Origin: Bacillota bacterium
Lineage (GTDB): Bacteria > Bacillota > Clostridia > Lachnospirales > Cellulosilyticaceae
Assembly: GCA_023410675.1 (NCBI GenBank)
Contig: JAEYPM010000110.1
Span: 6,647 to 70,646 of the forward strand
DNA length: 64,000 nt
Direction of reading: 5' to 3'
Below, in pieces: positions 1 through 9,291 of this stretch. The notes beneath the pieces were generated by a model. That model was given only the letters and a program-made list of their open reading frames with translations. It searched no databases and was not told the DNA's origin. The translations under genes and the position numbers were made by a program. Position 1 is the stretch's first letter; every line of letters starts with the position of its first letter.

Positions 1-646
1 GATATCCTCCCATATTAGGATGCTTATATGGAAGAGTAACTGTAATCACACCATCATTTTGTGTTCCGTGTGTTTCAGCTGCTTGTAGAAAATAGAATTG
101 ATTGGCTGAGTTTTGTTTGTAATAGTCATTGACACTCATCGTTCCACTGCCAAATATAGACCTACTCCATGTTGTCACTGCATTCTTAATTTTAGCATCT
201 GAAAAGTTTACAAGCACTAATAAAATATTTTCTGGTTTTGGTGCTCCTGAAGCGGCATTCCAAGAAGATATGTTAGAGTTATTTTGAAATGTCCCCTTTG
301 AACTTTTGGAAAAACTGATTACGCCACTTGACTTTAGATCATTTGATGTAATTGTATTTCCTGGTTTAGAATCTACTCCTACAACATTATCTGTTGCTTG
401 AAGCTGGTTTGATGAAATAGTAGCATAACACCAATACGCATCCTCATCCTTAACAAGGACTGCTCCTGTTGATTGTTCTTCTACCCAGTTAAACCATTCA
501 TCCCCATATACTTTTGCACTAAAAGTAACGCCATTAGGCTGTGTCGCCTGCACCACTTTATTTAATGCCGGGACTGCATATACGACTTGCAGGTTGAATA
601 AGAAAACTGCAAAAAAAACAATTAATACTTTTGTACTAATTTTCAC
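1..646 (-). CDS. Secreted M6-family metalloprotease, N-terminal part (cut by left edge)
   Basis: The gene runs leftward off the window; 215 codons are visible. The GTG start at 644-646 has a strong upstream AAAGGGGG ribosome site, and no earlier start looks better. Residues 1 to about 23 form a signal peptide (basic KISTK, then a hydrophobic core, likely cleaved after VYA). The following ATQPNGVTFSAKVYGDEWFN stretch, the 'V(L)VKDEDAYWCYA' region and the later LLVLVNFSD motif match the N-terminal region of immune-inhibitor-A-like M6 peptidases, which usually read 'QPDG..F.A..YGDE.....E...GY.V'. The zinc-binding HExxH would lie beyond the edge, so activity cannot be judged. By family knowledge it is an extracellular protease. 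It is separated from ugd by a terminator and is probably its own transcription unit. Confidence 0.8.
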   Translation of the reverse strand, partial: MKISTKVLIVFFAVFLFNLQVVYAVPALNKVVQATQPNGVTFSAKVYGDEWFNWVEEQSTGAVLVKDEDAYWCYATISSNQLQATDNVVGVDSKPGNTITSNDLKSSGVISFSKSSKGTFQNNSNISSWNAASGAPKPENILLVLVNFSDAKIKNAVTTWSRSIFGSGTMSVNDYYKQNSANQFYFLQAAETHGTQNDGVITVTLPYKHPNMGGY

Positions 647-821
647 TTTTATCCCCCTTTATCACCTAAATATTTATTTTGTTTTACATATATAATATCC
701 CTTATATATACCCATATTTTAGCATAAGCAAATTCTACTGTCAAAACTTTCAAAACAGCTGCACTGTAAATTGTCATTTATGATAAACTTTTAAGTATTT
801 TTTTGTTAAAAACAAAAAAAA

Positions 822-868
822 GGAGTTTTTATTATGCAGATGATTCCTCATCTTTCATACAAAACTCC
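822..868 (-). terminator. Terminator of the glycan operon, downstream of ugd
   Basis: GGAGTTTT (822-829) pairs with AAAACTCC (861-868). Inside it a second stem, GATGA/TCATC with a TTCC loop (839-852), makes a branched or extended hairpin. On the minus strand the stem is followed by a T-rich run (about 808-821). It sits 41 bases past the ugd stop and probably ends the long glycan transcript. The rest of the 647-908 spacer is AT-rich and shows nothing else I recognise. Confidence 0.75.
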
Positions 869-908
869 CACAATTTACATTTATAAATAAATATGTGTTA
901 CTCTATAC

Positions 909-2246
909 TTAGTTTCTTGATGTCCCAACGCCATAGTAATCAAATTCAGCAACATCATTTTGGTTTTTCAAAAAGATATTTCTTAAATCAAATAGATAGC
1001 TTCCTCTCATATTTTCTTTGATCTTACTTAAGTTCATTCCTCTAAACTGATGCCACTCTGTCATAATTACCACTGCATCAGCACCTTGTGTTGCTTCATA
1101 CTCACATCCAAAATACTTAATGAAATCTTTTATATTTTCAAGCCTCCATTTTGCTTCCTCCATGCCTTGAGGACAATATGCTTGAATCACTGCCCCCTTC
1201 TCCACTAGTCCATTAATAATATCAATAGAAGGTGCGTCTCTCATATCATCTGTATCTGGTTTAAAGGAAAGTCCAAGTACCGCTATAACTTTTCCTTGAA
1301 GGTAACCATCTGTTCCCATAGCATGAACTATTTTTTCTACCATCTTCTGTTTCTGTTTCTCATTTGCAGTAATAGCTGCTTCTACTACTTTAAGTTCTTC
1401 CCCATGCTTTCTTGCAATATCTGCGATTGCTTTTGTATCTTTAGGGAAACAACTGCCACCATATCCAGGACCTGCATGCAAAAATTTAGGTGATATTCTA
1501 CCATCCATGCCCATGCCCCTAGCAATTTCTTGAATATTGGCACCCACTTTTTCAGATAATAATGCAAGTTCATTGATAAAACTAATTTTTACTGCTAGAA
1601 AGGCATTAGAAGCATACTTAATCATCTCAGCAGTCTCTAAATTAGTAAATAGGAAAGGGGTTTGATTGATGTATAAAACGTCATATACCTTCTTCATGAT
1701 ATTCTGTGCTTTCTCAGATTCAGTTCCTATAACCACTCGATCAGGCGTAAGGCAATCTCTTACCGCCTTACCTTCTCTAAGAAATTCTGGATTGGATACC
1801 ACATCAAAGCTATATCCTACTTCTCTCTCATTTAACATTTCTTGCATAGTCTCTCTTACAAGTTTTCCTGTACCAACAGGCACAGTAGACTTATCTACAA
1901 TTACCTTATAATCATTCATGTATCGAGCAATATCTCTTGCCACTTGGAGCACATATTGTAAGTCTGCACTGCCATCTTCCATTGGTGGTGTTCCAACTGC
2001 AATAAAAATCACTTCACTGTTTTCTGTTGTTTCTTTCATATCTGTCGTAAACTTTAGCCTACCTGCTTCCACATTTTTATCAAGTAATTCCTTTAGCCCT
2101 GGTTCATAGATAGGAAGTTTTCCCTGTTGAAGCATATTAATTTTTTCTTCAATTACATCCATACAGGTTACACTCATTCCAAACTCAGCCATTATTACCC
2201 CTTGAACCAATCCTACATAACCAGTGCCTATAACTCCAATGTTCAT
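909..2246 (-). CDS. ugd: UDP-glucose 6-dehydrogenase
   Basis: This 445-residue enzyme oxidises UDP-glucose to UDP-glucuronate with two NAD+ in the cytoplasm, supplying an acidic sugar for surface polymers. The N-terminal Rossmann motif GTGYVGLVQG (residues 7-16), the GTPP loop (about 85), the NPEFLREG motif and the catalytic cysteine in GYGGSCFPKD (Cys266) are all present, and length is typical. AGGAGG lies eight bases before the ATG. The start overlaps the preceding stop as ATGA, so it is translationally coupled to the flippase-like gene. It is the last gene of the operon. The galU product (39396-40271) would supply its substrate UDP-glucose. It could also be called TuaD-type; specificity for UDP-glucose is inferred. 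Confidence 0.93.
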   Translation of the reverse strand: MNIGVIGTGYVGLVQGVIMAEFGMSVTCMDVIEEKINMLQQGKLPIYEPGLKELLDKNVEAGRLKFTTDMKETTENSEVIFIAVGTPPMEDGSADLQYVLQVARDIARYMNDYKVIVDKSTVPVGTGKLVRETMQEMLNEREVGYSFDVVSNPEFLREGKAVRDCLTPDRVVIGTESEKAQNIMKKVYDVLYINQTPFLFTNLETAEMIKYASNAFLAVKISFINELALLSEKVGANIQEIARGMGMDGRISPKFLHAGPGYGGSCFPKDTKAIADIARKHGEELKVVEAAITANEKQKQKMVEKIVHAMGTDGYLQGKVIAVLGLSFKPDTDDMRDAPSIDIINGLVEKGAVIQAYCPQGMEEAKWRLENIKDFIKYFGCEYEATQGADAVVIMTEWHQFRGMNLSKIKENMRGSYLFDLRNIFLKNQNDVAEFDYYGVGTSRN

Positions 2247-3169
2247 CTATTATTCCTCCTTATTTTGGATGTAACTTTTAAAAGAAGAAAAGCAATAAAA
2301 TCAGCTATTATTGTTACACATCTATGAATAACCACTGAAATTAAAATAATATCCCGTTGAATTAAACTACTTAATAATAACGTTAATATTGCCTCTCTTA
2401 CACCTATTCCCCCTGGTACTCCAGGTAGTAAAAATCCAACAAGCCATGCTATTATGTAAACAATAAACAGCATTACTATCTGGTTATAATTGATGTTACT
2501 ATTATCAATACTTAGCAAAACAATAGCATAAGTTATCGATGCAAGTCCGAATATCCCTATCTCTTTTATAAATATTTTAGCTAAAAATCCATAATCTATT
2601 TTTTTAATGATGTTGACGATCCGTTTTCTATATAGGGTAATGAGTACTATAGCAGCAATACTTATAACGATTATTCCTATCTGAAATAAGCCAAGCATAT
2701 TTCTATATTTATCAATAATAAAGAATAGAGTAGTATAAATATACTTATTTCCAAATACTAATACGTATAGAAAACTAACTGTCACTATTAATAAAAGTTC
2801 TGAAAATGTTGCTATTACAATCTTTTTTTGTTCTATTTTATATTTTATACCTATCATATTACGCCCAACAAAGTGCATGATATTTCCTGGTAAGTATTTT
2901 CCGATATTTGAGGTTATATAGACATCTCTTAGCTCATTAACATCAATATTTTTTTTGCAAATCTTATTTAAAATTTCTCCATAAATATGTGCGTTAAAAA
3001 ATATTGATCCTACTAATATTATCAAGCTTACAACTATTCCTGCTATAACCTTCCAGTCACCTATATATTTTCCCCATTCAATTTGTTGTTTATATATAGC
3101 ATTGATCAGATAGCCAATACAAACGATTAGTATAATATTTCCTAATATATTTATTATTTTTCTTTTCAT
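2243..3169 (-). CDS. Flippase-like integral membrane protein (LPG-synthase-TM / UPF0104 family)
   Basis: 308 residues with about eight hydrophobic segments. The pattern (an N-terminal anchor, 'GNIMHFVGRNMIG' after TM2-3, and 'LPGVPGGIGVREAIL' near residue 255) is characteristic of the lysylphosphatidylglycerol-synthase transmembrane-domain family, whose members without the synthase domain are found in glycan clusters. No catalytic soluble domain is attached, so it is not an MprF. The gene begins 2 bases after the GT2 stop and overlaps ugd by 4 bases. A role in moving or handling lipid-linked sugars is inference from context; substrate unknown. Confidence 0.75.
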   Translation of the reverse strand: MKRKIINILGNIILIVCIGYLINAIYKQQIEWGKYIGDWKVIAGIVVSLIILVGSIFFNAHIYGEILNKICKKNIDVNELRDVYITSNIGKYLPGNIMHFVGRNMIGIKYKIEQKKIVIATFSELLLIVTVSFLYVLVFGNKYIYTTLFFIIDKYRNMLGLFQIGIIVISIAAIVLITLYRKRIVNIIKKIDYGFLAKIFIKEIGIFGLASITYAIVLLSIDNSNINYNQIVMLFIVYIIAWLVGFLLPGVPGGIGVREAILTLLLSSLIQRDIILISVVIHRCVTIIADFIAFLLLKVTSKIRRNNR

Positions 3170-3171
3170 AA

Positions 3172-4155
3172 CTATATCTCAACCTTAGTTTTTAATGTAG
3201 AAAAAAGTTTGCCAGAAAAGACTAGTATTAAAAACTTCTTTGACAAAATAAAAAAGATCAATAGCGGTAGCAGGAGTTTCGTCAGTAAAGAAGTATTATT
3301 AGATTTCATAATACTTATTAAACACTTAATAAATTTTGATATGCCTAACTTTAAATACATTGCATAACGCCAATATTGACAATCTAAAAACTTAACCTCC
3401 AGTAAAAACTTCTGCACTAATGTCAACCTATTAGATTTCTTGTAGTTTTCAAAAACATCTGAAATAAGTCCATCGTCTCCATAGCCCCAATCCTTTTTGC
3501 TTTGACTTGGTCTTGAGACAAGAATAGGATAGCGTGTTAAATGATAGGTGTCGCCTTTAAAGGTATTTACTACTACAAAAAAGATAAATGGATAAAGATT
3601 ATCAGCATTACATTGAACGTATTCTTCTAGTAATCCTTCTCTTTTAAAAACGAGACCACTTAACTGATGTCCTCTCCATGAATTACATAAGCAATTGCTA
3701 AATCCTTTCTTGTAGATTTTACTTGGTTTGCCAACATCTCGTTGCCTATCTATTTTTTCTCCACTTGGCAGTATGTTTTGGTAACTACTAATAATACATG
3801 TTATATTAGGATTATTTTCTATCGTATGAATAACTTCTAATAAATAGTCACTGGAAATATAGTCATCATCACCCAAGTACATCACATAACCTGCATGAGA
3901 CAGTTCTAATACCTTTAAAACATTATATTTAGCCCCAAAATTTTTTGCATTAACGTTTAAATGAATATTAACCTTAGGATTACTTTTCACTATTTCTTGA
4001 ATGGTATCTAGTGTATAATCATTTGATCCATTATCAGAAATTATTATTTCTACTTTTTGATATAAATCAAATGTATTAATCATAGCACATAATTCATGTA
4101 AATTCTTTCTTAATTCTTTTTCCCTGTTATATGTAGGAATAAGTATTGATAACAT
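3172..4155 (-). CDS. Family 2 glycosyltransferase
   Basis: 327 residues. The GT-A fold start SILIPTYNREKELRKNL, the IIISDNGSNDYT nucleotide-binding strand and the metal-binding LGDDDY (about residue 95) are clear. A second 'WRGHQLSGLVF' region lies in the acceptor half. The C-terminal 40 residues are hydrophobic (LLLPLLIFFILSKKFLILVF), suggesting membrane association. AGGAG precedes the ATG. Donor and acceptor sugars cannot be read from sequence; it probably adds one residue of the surface glycan repeat. Confidence 0.85.
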   Translation of the reverse strand: MLSILIPTYNREKELRKNLHELCAMINTFDLYQKVEIIISDNGSNDYTLDTIQEIVKSNPKVNIHLNVNAKNFGAKYNVLKVLELSHAGYVMYLGDDDYISSDYLLEVIHTIENNPNITCIISSYQNILPSGEKIDRQRDVGKPSKIYKKGFSNCLCNSWRGHQLSGLVFKREGLLEEYVQCNADNLYPFIFFVVVNTFKGDTYHLTRYPILVSRPSQSKKDWGYGDDGLISDVFENYKKSNRLTLVQKFLLEVKFLDCQYWRYAMYLKLGISKFIKCLISIMKSNNTSLLTKLLLPLLIFFILSKKFLILVFSGKLFSTLKTKVEI

Positions 4156-4210
4156 AATGTAATTCTCCTATATTTTATAATATCTTGTACTTACTTAAAA
4201 TGTAATCTCC

Positions 4211-5971
4211 TCAATCATCAACGACCATGTTGTTTTGTAGTTCTTCTCTGCTGACAATTGGGTCTTGATCTTCTATTGGGCGTCCCATAGATAGCTTAGG
4301 TATTACATATGTCATTTTCCCTAACATAATTTCAAAGATATAACAACGATTATCTTTTAATTTATCTTTAATAGCATATAGTTCATCATAATTTGTTATT
4401 TTATGTGAAGCGATTCCATATGCCTCCCCTAATTTCACAAAGTCAGGTGCAGCGTATCCTTCTATAGTTCCATAATATTTAGACTCAAAATACATCTCTT
4501 GAAAATGTCTAATCATGCCTAGTGCTTGATTATTAATAACAAATATTTTAATGGGTAATTTTTCTCTAGCTATGGTTTGCAATTCTTGTATATTGATTTG
4601 CATACCCCCATCTCCTGCAATAGCGATGACAGTAGACTCTGGAGATGCCATATAAGCACCTATAGCAGATGGCAGTGCAAATCCCATCGCTCCCATTCCT
4701 CCGCAATTAAGCAGCCTTTGGTCCTTTTTTAATGCAAAAGATTGAGCAATCCAAATTTGATTTTGACCTACATCCCCACAAATAACAGCTTTATCATCAA
4801 TCATATCACTTAATATTTTCATCATCTTATTGGGGTCAATTTGGTTCATATCTTGTTGTGTTGGATAAGAAGGATATTGGTTTTTATAACTATTAATTTT
4901 TATATACCATGCATCATATCTACCTTGAAACGCTTTATGGTCAGCATAATTATTGAGTAATTCTATAAATAATTTCAAATCGCTATTTATAGTCATGAAG
5001 CTGTTGATGGTTCTATTAAGCTCATTTTTGTCTATATCAACATGTACGATCTTAGCTTTTCTAGCAAAGCTTTTTGGATCTGTACTTGTTTGTCTTGAAG
5101 TAAGCCTTGAGCCTAAAACAAGTACTAAATCGGCATTTGCAATAGTTAAATTGGCATATCTGTTTCCATATGCTCCAATAAATCCTACAAATTCCTCTTG
5201 AGTATGGGGCACACAATCTAATCCCATTAGTGTGCTAACAACTGGAATATGTGTTTTATTAATAAATTCATTTAGGAGTTTCTCGGATTTTGAATTTCTT
5301 ATTCCGCCCCCTACAAGAATAACTGGCCTATTACTTTCTTTTAATAAATGGAGAACTGTTTTACAATCTTGTTCAAGTTGTTTTGCTTCTTCCATATCTT
5401 TGGTCTCTTGATCTTGGTTGCTATCAAAATAACTGGATAATTTTGCTTCATCAATCTCAGTACGTTGTATATTCATAGGTATATCTAAAAGAACTGGTCC
5501 TGGCCTACCCTTTGTTGCCATATCTACTGCTTTTTCTAGGTTGCTGCGTATCATATAAGGATCTGTTACCATTTCAGCATACTTGGTTATAGGTTTTACT
5601 ATACTTACAATATCTGTTTCTTGAAAACCAGCTTGTCTTACATCGATGCTTTCTTTATATTCATAAGTATTAACTTGTCCTGTTATATACATACAGGGTA
5701 TGGAGTCAAAAAAGGCACTTGCTATCCCTGTAATTAAATTCGTAGCTCCTGGCCCACTTGTTGCTGTGGCAATCCCAAGATTGCCACTCACTCTAGCATA
5801 TCCCTCGGCAGCAAAAGCTGCAGCTTGCTCATGATACATCTGCAAAAATTCGATGTCCTTTGCTTCTCCAATAGAGTTCACTAGATGCGTAATAGCTCCT
5901 CCCTGATACCCAAATATAACATTAATATTTTGTTCTTTTAAGAATGATACAATATAATCTGAAACCTTCAT
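4211..5971 (-). CDS. Thiamine-diphosphate enzyme, acetolactate-synthase-like; candidate YerE-type branched-sugar synthase
   Basis: 586 residues with the three domains of acetohydroxyacid synthases. The ThDP-activating glutamate is in YHEQAAAFAAEGYARVSG (about residue 48), the central FAD/NAD-type domain spans roughly 190-340, and the C-terminal ThDP/Mg2+ motif is AGDGGMQINIQELQTIAREK with a following NNQ. Family members decarboxylate pyruvate and transfer the acetyl unit. The gene starts 15 bases after rfbG in a CDP-hexose cassette (rfbH-rfbF-rfbG). That is the arrangement of Yersinia yerE, whose product adds a two-carbon branch at C4 of CDP-3,6-dideoxy-4-hexulose. No ilvN or other branched-chain amino acid genes lie nearby, so a housekeeping IlvB is less likely. 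The sugar assignment is inference; the ThDP family is certain. Confidence 0.78.
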   Translation of the reverse strand: MKVSDYIVSFLKEQNINVIFGYQGGAITHLVNSIGEAKDIEFLQMYHEQAAAFAAEGYARVSGNLGIATATSGPGATNLITGIASAFFDSIPCMYITGQVNTYEYKESIDVRQAGFQETDIVSIVKPITKYAEMVTDPYMIRSNLEKAVDMATKGRPGPVLLDIPMNIQRTEIDEAKLSSYFDSNQDQETKDMEEAKQLEQDCKTVLHLLKESNRPVILVGGGIRNSKSEKLLNEFINKTHIPVVSTLMGLDCVPHTQEEFVGFIGAYGNRYANLTIANADLVLVLGSRLTSRQTSTDPKSFARKAKIVHVDIDKNELNRTINSFMTINSDLKLFIELLNNYADHKAFQGRYDAWYIKINSYKNQYPSYPTQQDMNQIDPNKMMKILSDMIDDKAVICGDVGQNQIWIAQSFALKKDQRLLNCGGMGAMGFALPSAIGAYMASPESTVIAIAGDGGMQINIQELQTIAREKLPIKIFVINNQALGMIRHFQEMYFESKYYGTIEGYAAPDFVKLGEAYGIASHKITNYDELYAIKDKLKDNRCYIFEIMLGKMTYVIPKLSMGRPIEDQDPIVSREELQNNMVVDD

Positions 5972-5986
5972 CGCAGTTCTCCTAAG

Positions 5987-7072
5987 TTATAAAATATATT
6001 TGACCTGATTCATAAAAGCACTAATTTGTTGTACACACAATGTATATACTTCTTCAGTTTGATAGCTCTTGTACCAATCTACTGTATACCGAATAGCTTC
6101 CTCAATGCTTAAAGTTGGTTGCCACTTCAAGTGAAACATCACTTTACTAATATCTAAATTAAGTAATTTTGCTTCATGAGGAGCTTCTCTATCAGAAACA
6201 TCTACTACTCGTCCTTTACCATACGCTTTCACTACCAAGTCGGCAATATTGATTACTGGTTTGATAGATTCTAAGTGTGGGCCAAAGTTCCATGGTTCAC
6301 AAAATTTAGCTGGTTCTTCTATCATTCTTTTTCCTAACAATAAATAACCACTTAAAGGCTCTAAAACATGTTCCCATGGTCTAATAGCTTGGGGACTTCT
6401 AATTTCTATATCTTTATTTGCTTCTATAGCTCTTATACAATCTGGTATAATTCTATCTTTTGCCCAATCTCCACCACCAATAACATTTCCAGCTCTTACA
6501 GATGCTATCGCCTTTCCATGTTTACTATATTCATTTGGATGCATAAAGGATTGTCTCCAAGAGTTGATGGCTATTTCTGCAGCTCCTTTTGAAGAACTGT
6601 ATGGATCGTATCCTCCTAATGGATCAGTTTCTTTGTAGCCCCATATCTGTTCTTTATTTTCATAGCATTTATCAGTAGTAATCATGATTCCTACCTTTGT
6701 GCTTTTTGTGTGCCTTATACACTCTAGCACATTAATAGTTCCCATTACATTGACTTCATAGGTTTCTACTGGTATATCATAAGATACCCTAACTATTGGT
6801 TGTGCTGCTAGGTGAAATACTATTTCTGGCTGATAGGTGTCAAACACTGTTTGAAGCTTATTTAAATCTCTAATATCTCCTCTTATATCCACAATCTTGT
6901 CTGATAACTTAGATAATACAAAGTTATCCTTATCTGTATATGGATCTAAAGCATAGCCAATGACTTTTGCTCCTAATTCATTGAGCCATATAGATAGCCA
7001 CGATCCTTTAAACCCTGTATGGCCTGTTACTAATACTACCTTATCTTTATAAACATTATTAAAGCTATTCAT
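5987..7072 (-). CDS. rfbG: CDP-glucose 4,6-dehydratase
   Basis: 361 residues from the preferred ATG at 7070-7072. The longer frame could begin at a TTG (7090) or ATG (7081), but GGAAGG at 7083-7088 is correctly spaced (10 bases) only for 7072, and there the rfbF stop and this start overlap as TAATG. The short-chain dehydrogenase features are the NAD-binding VTGHTGFKGSWLS, the ITTDKCYEN segment and the catalytic DPYSSSKGAAE (YxxxK). VRAGNVIGGGDWAKDRIIPD is typical of RfbG rather than RmlB. It converts CDP-glucose to CDP-4-keto-6-deoxyglucose, the second step of the CDP-dideoxyhexose route. Confidence 0.93.
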   Translation of the reverse strand: MNSFNNVYKDKVVLVTGHTGFKGSWLSIWLNELGAKVIGYALDPYTDKDNFVLSKLSDKIVDIRGDIRDLNKLQTVFDTYQPEIVFHLAAQPIVRVSYDIPVETYEVNVMGTINVLECIRHTKSTKVGIMITTDKCYENKEQIWGYKETDPLGGYDPYSSSKGAAEIAINSWRQSFMHPNEYSKHGKAIASVRAGNVIGGGDWAKDRIIPDCIRAIEANKDIEIRSPQAIRPWEHVLEPLSGYLLLGKRMIEEPAKFCEPWNFGPHLESIKPVINIADLVVKAYGKGRVVDVSDREAPHEAKLLNLDISKVMFHLKWQPTLSIEEAIRYTVDWYKSYQTEEVYTLCVQQISAFMNQVKYIL

Positions 7073-7848
7073 TAGTTCCATACCTTCCAAAAAGCATTAT
7101 TTTCTGACCAAAGCTTATTAAGATAGTGAAGTTCTCTTTCATTATCCACACATGCCCATAATCCTTCATGTTTATACACAGCTATTTTCCCTTGTCTTGC
7201 TAACTGTTCAAATACGCCATACTCTAAATCACAGTCTTTATCTTCTGTTAAGAAGGAAAGGAGCTTTTTATTAAATACCATATAGCCACCATTGATTAAT
7301 CCTTGAGATGTTTGTGCTTTTTCTTCAAAGGAAGTAAGGTAGTCGCCATCTGCTTGAAGTTCTCCAAATCTTGCTGGTGGATGAACCCCTGAAATAGTAA
7401 CAGTAGAATTAGCCTTCATATGAAATTGTATCAATTTTTGAATGTTAATATTTGCAACGCCATCACCATATGTCAATAAATTTAGTTCATCATCTAAATA
7501 AGGCTCTATTCTCTTAAGTCGTCCACCTTTTAAGGTATCTATTCCTGTATCAACAAGAGTAACTTTCCAATCCCTTTCATCATGATTGGAATGAAATTGT
7601 ACTGCATCACTTTGAAAATCTATTGTAAAATCATTATTCTTAGTCTCATAATGTATAAAATAATCCTTTATAACATTGGCTTTATAACCTAAACATATAA
7701 TAAATTCCTTTATTCCGTAGTAAGAATATATCTTCATAATATGCCAAAGTATAGGTTTCCCGCCTATTTCTACCATTGGTTTGGGGATAACATTAGTGAT
7801 GTCTCCTAGTCTGCTTCCGTAGCCACCTGCTAAAATCACTAGTTTCAT
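7072..7848 (-). CDS. rfbF: Glucose-1-phosphate cytidylyltransferase
   Basis: 258 residues, the usual length. The nucleotidyltransferase signature LAGGYGSRLGDITNVIPKPM is at residues 5-24, followed by EIGGKPILWHIMKIYSYYGI. LTYGDGVANINI holds the metal-binding aspartate, and the C-terminal 'GLWACVDNERELHYLN' is typical of RfbF. It makes CDP-glucose from CTP and glucose 1-phosphate, opening the CDP-dideoxysugar route. It is translationally coupled to rfbG by a TAATG overlap and lies 15 bases after rfbH. AGGAG precedes the ATG. Confidence 0.95.
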   Translation of the reverse strand: MKLVILAGGYGSRLGDITNVIPKPMVEIGGKPILWHIMKIYSYYGIKEFIICLGYKANVIKDYFIHYETKNNDFTIDFQSDAVQFHSNHDERDWKVTLVDTGIDTLKGGRLKRIEPYLDDELNLLTYGDGVANINIQKLIQFHMKANSTVTISGVHPPARFGELQADGDYLTSFEEKAQTSQGLINGGYMVFNKKLLSFLTEDKDCDLEYGVFEQLARQGKIAVYKHEGLWACVDNERELHYLNKLWSENNAFWKVWN

Positions 7849-7863
7849 TGTAGCATCTCCTTT

Positions 7864-9210
7864 TTACATAAATTGTTTGATGCACTCATGTATTTTTTCT
7901 ACCATGTAATCTAACATCTCTTTTGTCATTCCAGGATATACGCCAATCCAGAAAGTTCTGTTCATGATAATATCTGTGTATGCTAAATCTCCAATGACTC
8001 TATATCCAGTCTCATTTTCTCTCAGCTCGCTAAAACAAGGATGCTTTATTATATTGCCAGCAAATAACATACGTGTTTGAATATTATTTTTCTCTAAATA
8101 AGTTACGAGATCATCACGAGTAAATCTAGCATTCTCTGCTATTGTAATTAAGAATCCAAACCAACTTGGGTCTGTATTCACTTCAGGCTTAGGTAATATA
8201 AGTACATCTTTTAAGTCATCTAATGCATCTCTTAAGTACGTCCAATTTTCTTTTCTTGCTTTAATAAAGCTACGAAGCTTCTTAAGTTGTGCACAACCAA
8301 TTGCTGCTTGCATATCTGTTACTTTTAAATTGTACCCAAAATGAGAATATACATATTTGTGATCATATCCTAGAGGTAACTCGCCAAACTGTTTGCTAAA
8401 CCTATGTTTACATGTATCATCCTTTCCTGAGGCACACCAACAATCTCTGCCCCAGTCTCTAAATGACTCTACTAAGCGTTTTAATTGTAAATTATTTGTA
8501 TATACTGCTCCTCCTTCTCCCATAGTCATATGGTGTGGTGGATAAAAGCTTGAAGTCCCTATATCTCCTATAGTTCCTGTATATTTCCATTCTCCCTTAT
8601 AAAAATATCGTGAACCTAATGCATCACAATTATCTTCAATTAACCATAAATCATATTTATCACAAAATGCTTTTATCGCTTCCAAATCAAATGGATTGCC
8701 CAGTGTATGGGCTATCATAACTGCTTTTGTTTTATCACTTCTAGCACTTTCTAACTGCTCAATATTAATATTATATTCAGGAATAGTAACATCAACAAAA
8801 ACTGGCACAGCCCCGTATTGTATTATGGGTGCTATAGTCGTTGGAAAACCAGCGGCTACTGTAATGACTTCATCTCCTCTTCTTATACGTTTATCTCCTA
8901 ATTTATAAGAAGTAAGTGCCATAAATGCTAATAGATTAGCTGATGAACCAGAATTAGTTAATGAACAATACTTTACGCCAAGGAACTCAGCAAATTCACT
9001 TTCAAACCTTTGTGCATATCTTCCTGTAGTTAGCCAAAAATCTAAAGAAGCATCTACTAAGTACTGCAGTTCTTCTGCATCATACATTCTACCTGCATAG
9101 GTGATTTTATCTCCTTTTGTATATGGCAAACCACATTCTGCAGTCACATCATGATATTCTTTAACCATATCTACAATTTTATTTCTTAATTCTTTTTGTT
9201 TGTCGCTCAT
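7864..9210 (-). CDS. rfbH: CDP-4-keto-6-deoxyglucose 3-dehydrase (E1)
   Basis: 448 residues, DegT/aminotransferase fold. The PLP lysine is replaced by histidine: the SFYPPHHMTMGEGG motif puts His226 where aminotransferases have the Schiff-base lysine, as in Yersinia E1 (His220). DCWCASGKDDTC gives Cys257, Cys259 and Cys267, and Cys195 lies in IEDNCDALG. This matches the four-cysteine [2Fe-2S] set reported for E1, with a slightly longer first interval. It is therefore a PMP/iron-sulfur dehydrase removing the C3 hydroxyl, not a transaminase. It needs a reductase partner (E3), which I do not find in the window. Confidence 0.93.
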   Translation of the reverse strand: MSDKQKELRNKIVDMVKEYHDVTAECGLPYTKGDKITYAGRMYDAEELQYLVDASLDFWLTTGRYAQRFESEFAEFLGVKYCSLTNSGSSANLLAFMALTSYKLGDKRIRRGDEVITVAAGFPTTIAPIIQYGAVPVFVDVTIPEYNINIEQLESARSDKTKAVMIAHTLGNPFDLEAIKAFCDKYDLWLIEDNCDALGSRYFYKGEWKYTGTIGDIGTSSFYPPHHMTMGEGGAVYTNNLQLKRLVESFRDWGRDCWCASGKDDTCKHRFSKQFGELPLGYDHKYVYSHFGYNLKVTDMQAAIGCAQLKKLRSFIKARKENWTYLRDALDDLKDVLILPKPEVNTDPSWFGFLITIAENARFTRDDLVTYLEKNNIQTRMLFAGNIIKHPCFSELRENETGYRVIGDLAYTDIIMNRTFWIGVYPGMTKEMLDYMVEKIHECIKQFM

Positions 9211-9291
9211 AGCTTCTCTCTTTCTATTAGATAATATTAAATAAGATCTCCTATTTTGTAGCTTATACTATCTCATTGTCTTTATTTTCTT

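Noticed and set aside
4211..5971. Housekeeping acetolactate synthase (ilvB) for valine/leucine synthesis
   Set aside because: No ilvN, ilvC or leu genes nearby; the gene is locked between rfbG and a glycosyltransferase in a CDP-sugar cassette. Not excluded, but the sugar role fits better.
7864..9210. DegT-type sugar aminotransferase
   Set aside because: The Schiff-base lysine is replaced by histidine (His226) and an iron-sulfur cysteine set is present, which defines an RfbH dehydrase.
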